Below, piece by piece: positions 51,561-59,716 of a DNA stretch of 64,000 nucleotides; position 1 is the first letter of the stretch, and each line of letters opens with the position of its first letter. This DNA is from Paenibacillus chondroitinus NBRC 15376. Its GTDB lineage: Bacteria > Bacillota > Bacilli > Paenibacillales > NBRC-103111. The stretch is taken from positions 248,001 through 312,000 of the forward strand of contig NZ_BILW01000005.1 of NCBI RefSeq assembly GCF_004000765.1, written 5' to 3'. Below the pieces are notes generated by a model, which did not search any database, was not told where the DNA came from, and saw only the letters and a list, made by a program, of their open reading frames with translations. The position numbers and the translations under genes were made by a program.

Positions 51561-52502
51561 ATGCCTGACAATCACATAATTCCTGTCTCCAGCGGGCTTT
51601 TTGAACATCGTGATCGCATTGGCCCGGCAATCTGGGAATTCCTCTGGTGCATTGATGCCATAACCGATGAAGAAAAAGATGGTGACGGAGCTCGCTGGGG
51701 GCTTGTACACGGCGGCGCACCGGTGAAGCATGAGAGGATAGCACAAGAAATTGGTTCCAGCCAGGTCACGGTTCAAAGAAATATGGCTAATTTGAAGAGT
51801 CGAGGATACATAAATTCAGTCAGAACAGCCCGCGGCGAGATCATAAAAGTTGCCAAAAATAAGAAGGAAATGGATAAAAAGAGATACATCAAAAATGATA
51901 GATCACTCGAAAGTGATACATCAAAAATGATAGATCACAGCGAAAGTGATACATCAAAAATGATAGATCATGGCGAGAGATACATCAAAAATGATAGATC
52001 AGATGAGAGTGATCTATCAAAAATGATAGATCTAAAAGACTTTAAAGATCTTAATACTATTACTACTACTATTACTTATCCAGAATATGAACCTGAAAAG
52101 AATAACCCGTTAATGCAATTGCTGGATGCTTATTGCCAGCTTAACCACAAGTTTGACATTCACGTTAAACCGAAAGAGCGCGAAGCCATGGGTAAGATGG
52201 TCGCCGGAGGTATGCCGAACCCTTTTACCATCCGAACTATGGAGCTCCTCCTTGAGGACAAGCGCAAACGTGAAGGGAATAGCTTCAAGCTTCCAACCAG
52301 TTTTCTGTATTACGAAAACGGGATCTGGGATGCCTGGAGAAATGAGAATGCCCAAACTATCCCTGTGTCGTCAGGTGAAGTCGCCCCGGGTAAGGCTCAT
52401 AAAACTAAGCAAGAACAAGCTTTTACCATGTTGGATCAAATCGCAAGGGAGGAACTTGAGCGTGAACAGAGCGGAAGTCACGCAGTTGCTCAAGAAAATT
52501 AA
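51561..52502 (+). CDS. phage replication initiator (replisome organiser)
   Basis: 313 residues. A winged-helix domain (about 10-95: DGARWGLVHGGAPVKHERIAQ, QVTVQRNMANLKSRGYINSV) is typical of phage replication initiators that bind the origin. Residues ~108-158 are encoded by five DNA iterons and so repeat as YIKNDRS or TSKMIDH depending on frame. The C-terminal ~150 residues have a DnaD-like helical character with KLPTSFLYYENGIWDAW. It should bind its own internal origin and recruit the loader and helicase encoded next. Overlaps the loader gene by 41 bases. Confidence 0.8.
   Translation: MPDNHIIPVSSGLFEHRDRIGPAIWEFLWCIDAITDEEKDGDGARWGLVHGGAPVKHERIAQEIGSSQVTVQRNMANLKSRGYINSVRTARGEIIKVAKNKKEMDKKRYIKNDRSLESDTSKMIDHSESDTSKMIDHGERYIKNDRSDESDLSKMIDLKDFKDLNTITTTITYPEYEPEKNNPLMQLLDAYCQLNHKFDIHVKPKEREAMGKMVAGGMPNPFTIRTMELLLEDKRKREGNSFKLPTSFLYYENGIWDAWRNENAQTIPVSSGEVAPGKAHKTKQEQAFTMLDQIAREELEREQSGSHAVAQEN
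51883..52033. repeat. probable phage replication origin, five iterons plus AT-rich tract
   Basis: Five 23-bp iterons begin at 51883, 51915, 51948, 51979 and 52011. Each is built of two arms, GATACATCA and TGATAGATC, around AAAA. The first four are identical; the fifth has arms that pair perfectly (GATCTATCA/TGATAGATC). Spacing of 31-33 bases is three helical turns, so all sites face one way. An AT-rich tract (52050-52080) that could melt follows at once. Confidence 0.8.
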
Positions 52503-52863
52503 GGGGAAGTATCCCGGGTTCCAAATCCCGAATGATTTGCAGTCTCTGCAGACCATGGTGGATGAATGGCTGGAGGATCTAGAAAGCACACCTTTCGAAG
52601 TGGCAGCAGAGAACTTGCGCAGGCATTCGGACCGTGCAGAGCAGTGGCCGCCAAGTATCGGCGGGCTCAAACAGCCCTTGCAAACCGAAGAGGAGCTGTA
52701 TCACGAATCCATGAAGCGATCAGCTCAAGAATTCTTGGCAAAACGAGAAGAGTGGTTAAAGACTTCCGTCGGTCCTCCTGAACACATCAGGGCCATGATG
52801 AGCCTGCCCCACGAGCAGAGACTGGAGGCGATCCGAGCATATGCAGCACGAAATGAACGATGA
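52462..52863 (+). CDS. probable helicase-loader or loader-inhibitor protein
   Basis: 133 residues from GTG 52462, which has AAGGGAGG 9 bases upstream. Helical, starting VNRAEVTQLLKKIKGKYPGF and containing TMVDEWLEDLESTPFEVAAENLRRH. Phage proteins of this size and pattern between initiator and DnaB act like SPP1 G39P, binding the helicase for delivery to the origin. No Walker motif is present, so it is not a DnaC-type ATPase. It overlaps genes on both sides. Confidence 0.65.
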   Translation: MNRAEVTQLLKKIKGKYPGFQIPNDLQSLQTMVDEWLEDLESTPFEVAAENLRRHSDRAEQWPPSIGGLKQPLQTEEELYHESMKRSAQEFLAKREEWLKTSVGPPEHIRAMMSLPHEQRLEAIRAYAARNER

Positions 52864-54238
52864 CTTGAGCGCTGAACAGGCTGTCCTTGGTGCCATTTTC
52901 ACCGAGAATGAAACGATGTCGGTCGTTTCTGAGCGGCTGTTGCCAGAGGACTTCATAGAGCCCAAGCACCGGGTCATATACGAGTCCATGATTGAGCTTT
53001 ACGATGCCGCCGAGACAGATACACCTGTTGATCTCTTAACTGTTACTAAGCACTTGCAGCGGCGTCAGCAACTTGAACATGTCGGTGGTGTCGGGTACCT
53101 TTCGGAACTGACAAGTGCAGTTCCTACGGTGGCCAACGTGGATTATTACGCCAAGATCGTACTTGATTCCGCACTTGAGAGAAAGACTCGAGCGGGGATG
53201 CAGAAGATATTCCAAAACAATGATTTGTCGGCCGAGGAAATGGCAGCTCAGGCACAGGCAGTGGCTGAAGAAGTTGCGGAACGATCTGCCAGCAAGAAAG
53301 GCGGATTCAAACGGATCGATCAAGTCAGCATGCAGGTGTTCGAGCAGATTGAAAAGAACAATGCGAACCCAAATCCCGGGGGCATCACGGGTATTTCATC
53401 TGGATTTGTTGACCTGGATAAGCAGACCTCAGGTTTCCAACGGCAGGATTTGATTATCATTGGAGCTCGTCCGTCAGTCGGTAAGACGGCTTTAGCCTTA
53501 AACGTTGCGCAGAGCGCGGGCACGACAAGCGGTGAAACAATTGCAGTCTTCAGCCTGGAGATGGGTGCTACGCAATTAGTTCAGAGGATGCTCTCTTCGG
53601 AGGGCAGGATAGATGCCAGTCGAATGCGTAGCGGAATCATGGAGGGCGACGACTGGGAAAAGCTGACCATGGCGATCAGCGAGCTGTCGAGGTCTAATGT
53701 CTACATCGACGACAGCCCTTCAGTCACGGTCAACGAGATCCGAACCCGATGCAAGCAGCTTAAGAAAGACACGGGATCCCTTGGACTCATACTAATTGAT
53801 TACCTTCAGCTGATCAGCGGATCTGGTCGTAGTGAGAATCGGCAGCAGGAAATCTCCAAGATTTCGCGCACACTTAAGCAAATAGCTCGGGAGTTGGATG
53901 TTCCGATCATTGCATTATCGCAGCTCAGCCGTGGAGTAGAGCAGAGGCAAGATAAACGGCCGATGATGTCCGATCTCAGAGAGTCCGGATCTATCGAGCA
54001 GGATGCAGATATCGTGGCTTTCTTGTATCGGGATGATTATTACGACAAAGAGTCAGAGAAGAAAAATATCATCGAAATCATTATAGCTAAACAGCGTAAT
54101 GGTCCAGTTGGAACGGTGGAGCTAGCTTTCCAAAAGAATTTTAACAAATTCGTAAACCTGGATAGATCACATCAAAGTGTACTTGATAAACCAAAAGTGC
54201 AGCCAGTATCAGGCAATAACAAACGACGCTGGGCATAA
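52841..54238 (+). CDS. dnaB: DnaB-family replicative helicase (phage)
   Basis: 465 residues. N-terminal helical domain (DLSAEQAVLGAIFTENETMS), linker, then the RecA-like motor: Walker A GARPSVGKTALALN near 208, SLEMG, Walker B LILIDYLQLI, the ALSQLSRGVEQR hexamer motif and AFLYRDDYYD near the end. It would unwind the fork 5' to 3' as a hexamer. ATG lies within the end of the loader gene. Confidence 0.95.
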   Translation: MQHEMNDDLSAEQAVLGAIFTENETMSVVSERLLPEDFIEPKHRVIYESMIELYDAAETDTPVDLLTVTKHLQRRQQLEHVGGVGYLSELTSAVPTVANVDYYAKIVLDSALERKTRAGMQKIFQNNDLSAEEMAAQAQAVAEEVAERSASKKGGFKRIDQVSMQVFEQIEKNNANPNPGGITGISSGFVDLDKQTSGFQRQDLIIIGARPSVGKTALALNVAQSAGTTSGETIAVFSLEMGATQLVQRMLSSEGRIDASRMRSGIMEGDDWEKLTMAISELSRSNVYIDDSPSVTVNEIRTRCKQLKKDTGSLGLILIDYLQLISGSGRSENRQQEISKISRTLKQIARELDVPIIALSQLSRGVEQRQDKRPMMSDLRESGSIEQDADIVAFLYRDDYYDKESEKKNIIEIIIAKQRNGPVGTVELAFQKNFNKFVNLDRSHQSVLDKPKVQPVSGNNKRRWA

Positions 54239-54259
54239 ATACGAGAGGAGCGATAAAAC

Positions 54260-54406
54260 ATGAGAGATCCGCTGTTCGAGAATAAATACCGGTACTTAGT
54301 CCTTCAAGGAAAGAACATAATCGGAGAGGTTTATGTGATGGATGAAAAGTACATCGCGATTCTCAAGAAAGTTCGCAATGGACTCAGCTGCAGGAAGGCT
54401 GGCTGA
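54260..54406 (+). CDS. 48-residue phage protein
   Basis: ATG with AGGAG upstream; beta-rich then basic (MRDPLFENKYRYLVLQGKN at the start, RNGLSCRKAG at the end). It fills the gap between dnaB and the RuvC-like gene exactly. No family recognised. Confidence 0.5.
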   Translation: MRDPLFENKYRYLVLQGKNIIGEVYVMDEKYIAILKKVRNGLSCRKAG

Positions 54407-54409
54407 ACA

Positions 54410-54904
54410 ATGGCACGGTATGTAGGGATTGATACTTCCACCAAGACAGGGTTCGTCGCACTAGATGAGTATGGTGATGTCTGGGACGCTCAGGAAGTTG
54501 AAGTTTTAGGAAAAGATCCGGAACGAATGGTCAAGCTCATTGATAGTATTGTTCACTTGGTAGGCACAGAAGATGTTGTATGTATCGAAGATTTTGCTTA
54601 TGCGCAGGTCAATCGAATGGCTATGCTCGGTGGAATTGGCTGGGGAGTTCGGATGGAGCTATTTAAGAGAGGCATTACATACATCGAGGTTGCCACAGGC
54701 CAGCTTAAAAACTTCGCCGGCTGTAAAGGGAACTGCTCTAAAGAAGATCTTATTATTCCGATCTATGAGCTCTGGGGATTTAGAAACGGCAGTGATAATG
54801 TCCGGGATGCGTTTATCCTGGCACAAATTGCTAGGGCCATTAAAGAAACGGTAAGGCTGAAAGCTTTTCAAAGAGATGTCATTAAGAAAGTGAAAGGAAG
54901 ATAA
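54410..54904 (+). CDS. RuvC-like Holliday junction resolvase
   Basis: 164 residues, RNase H fold: GIDTSTKTGFVALD with the first Asp, VVCIEDFAYAQ with the second acidic residue, a Gly-rich central helix (MLGGIGWGVRMEL) and SDNVRDAFILAQIA with the last Asp. This is the RuvC-type pattern used by phage resolvases to cut recombination junctions and debranch DNA for packaging. Follows the replication genes, 3 bases before the next gene. Confidence 0.8.
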   Translation: MARYVGIDTSTKTGFVALDEYGDVWDAQEVEVLGKDPERMVKLIDSIVHLVGTEDVVCIEDFAYAQVNRMAMLGGIGWGVRMELFKRGITYIEVATGQLKNFAGCKGNCSKEDLIIPIYELWGFRNGSDNVRDAFILAQIARAIKETVRLKAFQRDVIKKVKGR

Positions 54905-54907
54905 CAC

Positions 54908-55831
54908 ATGGCCTACATCGAAGCTGAGGGTGTTCTCGTAAATGCAAATATGAAGAAAGGCGGAAAGCTTCTCATTCAAATTGAAGTTACCGAGGACTTA
55001 GAAAATAGAGAAGATTATTTCCATTTACGTAAGATGATCGAGAAGAACGTTCGCTTCTCTTTGGATAATCTAGTTGTGGAATACAACGTTACACTAAATG
55101 CCAGGACGAACAAGCCGGTCCGTGAATATAAGGTCGATGTAAGTGGGGTTGTATCAGAAGTGAAGTCAGAGGGTGAACAGGCTGAAATGGATCTTGGACT
55201 TCCGGCTGAGAAAGTACCGACGAAAGAAGAAACAGAGGAAGCCGATCGTAAACTAATTGATGAGTTTATCCGCAGTGGACTTGCTCCGCAGCATGAGGAT
55301 TTAACATTAGACTTCACATCGATTCTCAAACGTTTTTATGATGGTACAGGATATGTCAAGATTGCTGCTGATTTAAATATAACGTTGGGTGAGCTGTCAG
55401 TAATGCTCGATGAGTACCGTAAAAGAGTAGCTCCGCTTGCTACGAAGTGGGATGACTGGAGGCGGGGGCAAGCTGAGACTTCAGTAGAGAAGCCTGAGAC
55501 ATCGGCTGCAGAAGTTTCTAGCAGTGAAGTAGTTGAGTTTACTGAACCTGTGGTTCAAGAAGATAAACAAGAGGTTGTTCCGGGTATTGAAGAGAAGAGC
55601 AGTCAAATCGGCAAAGATGAGCTGGAGAACTTTATTTTAGGTGGGGATGGACCAGTGTTTGAAGATTTACCATATGACTTTAAAGAGCTCCTTACTCGTA
55701 AACGTAATGGTGAGACATGGATGGAGATCGCACAGTCATTGAAAATAAGTTCAAGTAAGCTAGCAGCTGATTGGAGCGAATACAAGAAGCGTATTAAATC
55801 TGTATTAGATGGAGAGAACGGGGCCGCATAA
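54908..55831 (+). CDS. phage protein with duplicated C-terminal module
   Basis: 307 residues. The first ~85 are beta-rich (AEGVLVNANMKKGGKLLIQI). Two similar modules follow, about 115-180 and 240-303: each has an acidic helix, DL-DF, then a helix-turn-helix-like stretch (GYVKIAADLNITLGELSVML; TWMEIAQSLKISSSKLAADW) and a basic end. This suggests an internal duplication of a DNA-binding unit. Not a family I know. Confidence 0.6.
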   Translation: MAYIEAEGVLVNANMKKGGKLLIQIEVTEDLENREDYFHLRKMIEKNVRFSLDNLVVEYNVTLNARTNKPVREYKVDVSGVVSEVKSEGEQAEMDLGLPAEKVPTKEETEEADRKLIDEFIRSGLAPQHEDLTLDFTSILKRFYDGTGYVKIAADLNITLGELSVMLDEYRKRVAPLATKWDDWRRGQAETSVEKPETSAAEVSSSEVVEFTEPVVQEDKQEVVPGIEEKSSQIGKDELENFILGGDGPVFEDLPYDFKELLTRKRNGETWMEIAQSLKISSSKLAADWSEYKKRIKSVLDGENGAA

Positions 55832-55848
55832 AAAAGGAGGGTTAAGAT

Positions 55849-56205
55849 ATGAAATGGAAACAAGAGCTGTTATGGGTTAAACGAAATGAATATGGTGTTG
55901 CACTACGTATAGAGGAAGAGCGGCCGGCTGGTGTTCCGGTTACTGAGATCGATGGTGATTTGGAAGAAGATAAACAGATTATCAAAACAATCGATAGCAT
56001 GTCTGCAATTGCTACGCTCAATCGGTACTTTGCACTTGTTGAAAATACAAAACCAACACTGGAACAAGCAGAGGAAGCAGTCAAAACACTTTGTCATGTA
56101 TACGGAGCTGCGAATGAAGAAGTATTGTTTGAACGCGGTGATCCAGAGTTGATTGAAACATACAAACAATTAAGAAAGGAAATTATGATGAGAGTGAAAG
56201 AATAA
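55849..56205 (+). CDS. 118-residue phage protein
   Basis: Begins MKWKQELLWVKRNEYGVALR with AGGAGG upstream. A short beta start is followed by acidic helices. Unknown family. Last gene of the early operon before a long non-coding block. Confidence 0.6.
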   Translation: MKWKQELLWVKRNEYGVALRIEEERPAGVPVTEIDGDLEEDKQIIKTIDSMSAIATLNRYFALVENTKPTLEQAEEAVKTLCHVYGAANEEVLFERGDPELIETYKQLRKEIMMRVKE

Positions 56206-56257
56206 GGAAAGAAAGTAAATAAATCCTCTGCTTCGCTGTAATAAACAACAAAAAAAG

Positions 56258-56539
56258 CCACCTTACCGGCCAGGCAAGAGCGGTTAAGGTGGGAAAAGGA
56301 TGAGTTGACAATAACAATATATTCCGTTCATAAGGTGACGTTCTTATGGACATAAAAAATCACCATACCGGATCGAATAGGATCAGTAAAGTGACAAAAA
56401 GAATGAGTTAACAGTTACAGTTCCATTTTTAGGTCAGCGTGCATGAGCGATAAAGGCGTTTTGAAACTAAAAACCACATCATCGTAGGGTCGATGATGTG
56501 GCAACAAAGGTGGAGTATGAAACCATAACAGTATATTCC
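56258..56539 (+). repeat. three-unit stem-loop repeat in a 0.7-kb non-coding block
   Basis: Unit 1: CCACCTTACCG (56258-56268) pairs with CGGTTAAGGTGG (56281-56292). Unit 2: weaker stem, TCAC/GTGA, about 56360-56394. Unit 3: CCACATCATCG/CGATGATGTGG (56474-56501). Each stem is followed by an A-rich linker and a related tail ending ACARTATATTCC (56314-56325; 56528-56539) or ACAGTTCC (56417-56424). Units repeat every 103-113 bases. Another hairpin, GTTCATAAG/CTTATGGAC, lies between units 1 and 2. The rest of 56206-56909 holds no gene that I can support. Confidence 0.55.
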
Positions 56540-56909
56540 ATCATTTAGATATTGTGTCTTATTCCAATACCCTATTTTCGACTAGATTGCTTACTGATGC
56601 CACAAATAAAGCACATTTTTTTAACCCTTTTAATTGCTTCACATTGTCGCAATAGATACATCTCATGAACTCTAGCCTCCAGTCCATTACGATTATTGAC
56701 TTTATATTGGAACAAAATTAGATGAATTATTCATTGAAAAACATGAGAGCCAAGGGGGAAATCGTATTAGGACTTAAAGGTGTGTTGATGTGATGAAAAC
56801 GATGACTTTGTCGAAGAAGTTCCGCAATGTTGTTATAAGAATATGATCGTTCATTTGAAGAAAAAACCAATGAATATCGCGATCAGGAAGGGGAAGTTGA
56901 AAGAAAAAT

Positions 56910-57161
56910 TCAAATAACGGAAGTTATAACTACAGTTTCATATCCTTCTTCCAATAAGATTTCTTTGATAGTTGAATGCGAGTATAGATGCTCTCGAAGA
57001 AAACGAATCCTTTTTAAGACAGACACAGCATGTTGATCGTAAAAAACAGACTTTCCTTGGTGAACAGTGGGTATGAATTCATGGAAGATAGTTAACCAGT
57101 TTCTAATTGTAGTTCTGGGTATTTCCAACAACTCAGGTAGTTCGCATAAGCGATACCTCAT
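56910..57161 (-). CDS. MerR-like helix-turn-helix protein
   Basis: 83 residues from ATG 57161, with the MerR-type start MRYRLCELPELLEIPRTTIRNWL and then FYDQHAVSVLKRIRFLRE. Only the DNA-binding domain is present. An upstream in-frame ATG at 57194 has no ribosome site. On the opposite strand to the early operon; may regulate nearby cargo. Confidence 0.6.
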   Translation of the reverse strand: MRYRLCELPELLEIPRTTIRNWLTIFHEFIPTVHQGKSVFYDQHAVSVLKRIRFLREHLYSHSTIKEILLEEGYETVVITSVI

Positions 57162-57310
57162 AGAACACCAACCTATTTCAAAGTGATATGTCATTACTCA
57201 AATTTAGTGTATGTTTCAAAATAAGATTAATATTACTAGACATTAGGGAATATCGAATATACATTAATAAATTTGATATTGAATCAGAATGGTTGCTGAA
57301 TGTGAAAACA

Positions 57311-57864
57311 TCAAGTTAATTCATTAAATTTATTTCTTCTGCTCAAGTAGTGAGCTACTAAATAAATAATAAATTGAATTGGAACAGAGTAGCTATACTT
57401 CCATTCTTTAGGGTTGTAGATCATTAGCCATTTAATAAATGGTTCTGCTACATATGAAGTAAGTAAAGCAAATAATATTGCTTTAAGGTATGGGTTAATT
57501 TTAGGTTTTACTTGTATAAGAAACATTATCGCAAGAGGCATCAAAGTCATATCCCACGGTAAATAAGTTGGGACAATAGGAATCACGTTATATCTATAAT
57601 GCCAGTATCCAAATTGATCACCAAGAATATCAAGAGTAAGTGAAATACTCATGACAAAGAAACCAACATAAAGAATTCTATCGGTACTGTTTTTATTCCT
57701 TACCAAAACCAAATTATCCAAGGAATAACAGATAGAATAACACCAAACCACCATAATCCTGAAAAGACAACATGCTCCTTCCAAATTACTATTTTTTGAT
57801 CAATTAATAAGTGAATTTGATTAACATTATTATCAATTTGTTCGACTACCTTTTCTTTATCCAT
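57311..57864 (-). pseudogene. frameshifted CBO0543-like membrane protein gene
   Basis: The 5' frame from ATG 57864 (GAGGTGG upstream) gives MDKEKVVEQIDNNVNQIHLL...PWIIWFW and stops at 57700. The next frame continues naturally as LVRNKNSTDRILYVGFFVMS... to 57311. Adding one base to the four-T run (minus strand, 57707-57704) restores a single ~184-residue protein with four or five membrane helices, related to the intact gene at 16357. The break is probably a real mutation. Confidence 0.8.
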
Positions 57865-57972
57865 AGTAACCACCTCACTGGTGGTATTATCTGCCAAAGG
57901 ATTATTGATTTATACATTAATTAATGTTTGCAAAAAAAGATCCCCCGGCTCCTAGCAAGAATCCCGGGAGAT

Positions 57973-57986
57973 CAAACATATGTTCC
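57973..57986 (+). promoter_or_regulatory. LexA-like box before the sigma-like gene
   Basis: CAAACATATGTTCC, two mismatches to CGAAC-N4-GTTCG, 38 bases before the chosen start. It suggests damage-induced expression of the late activator. Confidence 0.6.
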
Positions 57987-58023
57987 TATTACCTATATTA
58001 ACACACTGCGGAGGTGTGAGGGA

Positions 58024-58578
58024 ATGGGAAGCAATGATTTATCTAAAGGTTATAAACAAACGGCCGCCATGCTTAGACGGCTGGCTGCTGAGAAAACGAA
58101 TAGGATTAAAAAAATAGAGCAGCAAGAAAATGAAAGTATTCTATGTAAGCAAAATGAGCTTTCAAAGCTGCAGGCCGATCGGCGAGTTATTAATGAAATG
58201 GTTGCTGATTGTGAGTGGACAATTGAGTGGCTGGACAGCGGGCGCCGGCCAGGAAATAAACGGGGGATTGAGCGGCGGGCAGCGTATCAGCGGGAGAAAT
58301 TAATGGATCCGGTCCGGATGCAGGCGTACATCACACAGAGTTCGGCTGGCAGCCCGGTTAATCTTTCTGATTGGCAGAGGTTTCAGATTGAAGATGCACT
58401 GTCTAGGTTAAGCGAAAGGGAGCGAGAATGCTACGTGCTGGCGCATGGGGAGTGCTTTTCGTTTAGTGAGATTGCTGGGATGCTTGGGGTAAGTAAAGGT
58501 AGTGTGGAGGTTTATGTGACGCGGGCTCAGAAAAAAATATCAATGGATTTGCAGAGTAGCCTATTCCTTGTGGGATAG
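58024..58578 (+). CDS. sigma-factor-like phage transcription activator
   Basis: 184 residues from ATG 58024 with GGAGGTGTGAGG upstream; a start at 57928 would run through the LexA box and is rejected. A helical N-terminus leads to a C-terminal sigma region 4-like domain: DALSRLSERERECYVLAHGECFSFSEIAGMLGVSKGSVEVYVTRAQKKI. Similar phage proteins (ArpU/Xpf-like) switch on late genes. Position just before packaging genes and a LexA box fit that. A gutted copy is at 18771. Confidence 0.8.
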   Translation: MGSNDLSKGYKQTAAMLRRLAAEKTNRIKKIEQQENESILCKQNELSKLQADRRVINEMVADCEWTIEWLDSGRRPGNKRGIERRAAYQREKLMDPVRMQAYITQSSAGSPVNLSDWQRFQIEDALSRLSERERECYVLAHGECFSFSEIAGMLGVSKGSVEVYVTRAQKKISMDLQSSLFLVG

Positions 58579-58600
58579 GTTCTTTATGTAAATTTAATCA
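58558..58600 (+). repeat. terminal hairpin of the sigma-like gene (parent of the cargo repeats)
   Basis: AGCCTATTCC-TTGT-GGGATAGG spans the last codons and stop, then TTCTTTATGTAAATTTAATC. Copies of this stretch occur at 18977, 19686 and 20377. Confidence 0.75.
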
Positions 58601-58686
58601 TATAAAGATTTTTATTATGCTAAGATAAAAAATGTCTGTTTTATGTAGTTTTATTCTTAATAAAAATTAATAAGTGGGGGCTATCA

Positions 58687-59592
58687 ATGAAGGGATTAAA
58701 AGAGTTTGGAGAAACAGCGCAAAATTTGTCCAAAAATCCAATCGGTATAATTGGGCTGTTTTTAGTTTTAGTGTATGCTGTTGCAGCAATAGTGCTAACT
58801 ATGTCTCAGACAGAGGATCGAATTCAGCGGCTTTTACTTACCTCTTTCTTGGTGATATTTCCAATCTTAGTGTTAGCAGCTTTCTTTGAATTGGTTACAA
58901 AACATCATAAAAAATTGTATGCACCTTCTGATTTTAGAGATGAAGAAAACTTTATGGATAAAGATACTCAAGAAGTTTATCCAAGTCAGTTTGAATTGAT
59001 TAAATCACAATTAGATGAGTCTAACAAGACAACCATTGGACTTGTTTCAGGAGTACATGAACAAATACAAGTGTTGTTGACAGAGTTTTCAAAGGAAAAT
59101 TCTAAAAATAACAAAAATGACGACAATAACCTGATTAAGTTAGAAGGACAGGTTCAAAGTACAAAAGAGCTTATTGAAACCACAATCAAGTGGTCCAGAT
59201 ATCCTTTCTGGATAAATGTAAATCTTGAAAATTACAATGAAATATTTAAAAGACTCATTGATAGCGGACTTACATTTAAAAGAGAGTTTGGTGATCACGA
59301 AAAGCCAAGTTTGTTTGTTTTGACATTTGGTCGAAGTGTTCCCATTGAAAATATTAAAGAAGCAATTAGCTTATTAATCCCATTTGGAATAGAAGCAATT
59401 TGTATCTCAAAGGAAAAAAATAATTATAATAACATACATGTGGGGGCATATAATTATAAATATGGTCCAGTTCTCTTATTGTCGCAAAATATAATAAACG
59501 TTTTAAGTAAGCCTGATCTCACAAAAAAAGAGTTTTTAGAGATATATGATGAATGTCAAAGTGGAATTTCGAAAAGATATAATGCATCTTAA
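58687..59592 (+). CDS. two-helix membrane protein with cytosolic domain (cargo)
   Basis: 301 residues. Two membrane helices (about 18-38 and 45-68), a charged coiled-coil-like middle (85-160), then a folded C-terminal domain (165-290) with WINVNLENYNEIFKRLIDSG and VLTFGRSVPIENIKEAISLL. AT-rich and followed by a terminator. Not recognised. The 2TM-plus-sensor shape resembles membrane effectors of some defence systems and it sits in a cargo slot, but no family match can be shown. Confidence 0.6.
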   Translation: MKGLKEFGETAQNLSKNPIGIIGLFLVLVYAVAAIVLTMSQTEDRIQRLLLTSFLVIFPILVLAAFFELVTKHHKKLYAPSDFRDEENFMDKDTQEVYPSQFELIKSQLDESNKTTIGLVSGVHEQIQVLLTEFSKENSKNNKNDDNNLIKLEGQVQSTKELIETTIKWSRYPFWINVNLENYNEIFKRLIDSGLTFKREFGDHEKPSLFVLTFGRSVPIENIKEAISLLIPFGIEAICISKEKNNYNNIHVGAYNYKYGPVLLLSQNIINVLSKPDLTKKEFLEIYDECQSGISKRYNAS

Positions 59593-59654
59593 TTCGAGAT
59601 AACAATCTAAAATACAATCATCATTTTTTGTCGTACTAATGCCACCTACTAATG

Positions 59655-59676
59655 AAGCACCCTAACCGGTGCTTTT
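59655..59676 (+). terminator. rho-independent terminator
   Basis: AGCACC-CTAACC-GGTGCT followed by TTTTC, ending the cargo gene before the methyltransferase. Confidence 0.8.
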
Positions 59677-59716
59677 TCTTTTACCTAAATCCAACATAAC
59701 ATAAGGGGGAACTTGT

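Noticed and set aside
52126..52461. Long N-terminal extension of the loader gene
   Set aside because: It would read through the initiator gene in another frame; the GTG at 52462 has a proper ribosome site and gives the expected size.
56760..56900. Short frames following GTGATGAAAACGATG
   Set aside because: The longest frame from that start is 17 codons, and another open frame overlaps the MerR-like gene without a start; nothing supports coding.
57928..58023. Earlier start for the sigma-like gene
   Set aside because: It would cover the LexA box, and the ATG at 58024 has a much better ribosome site.
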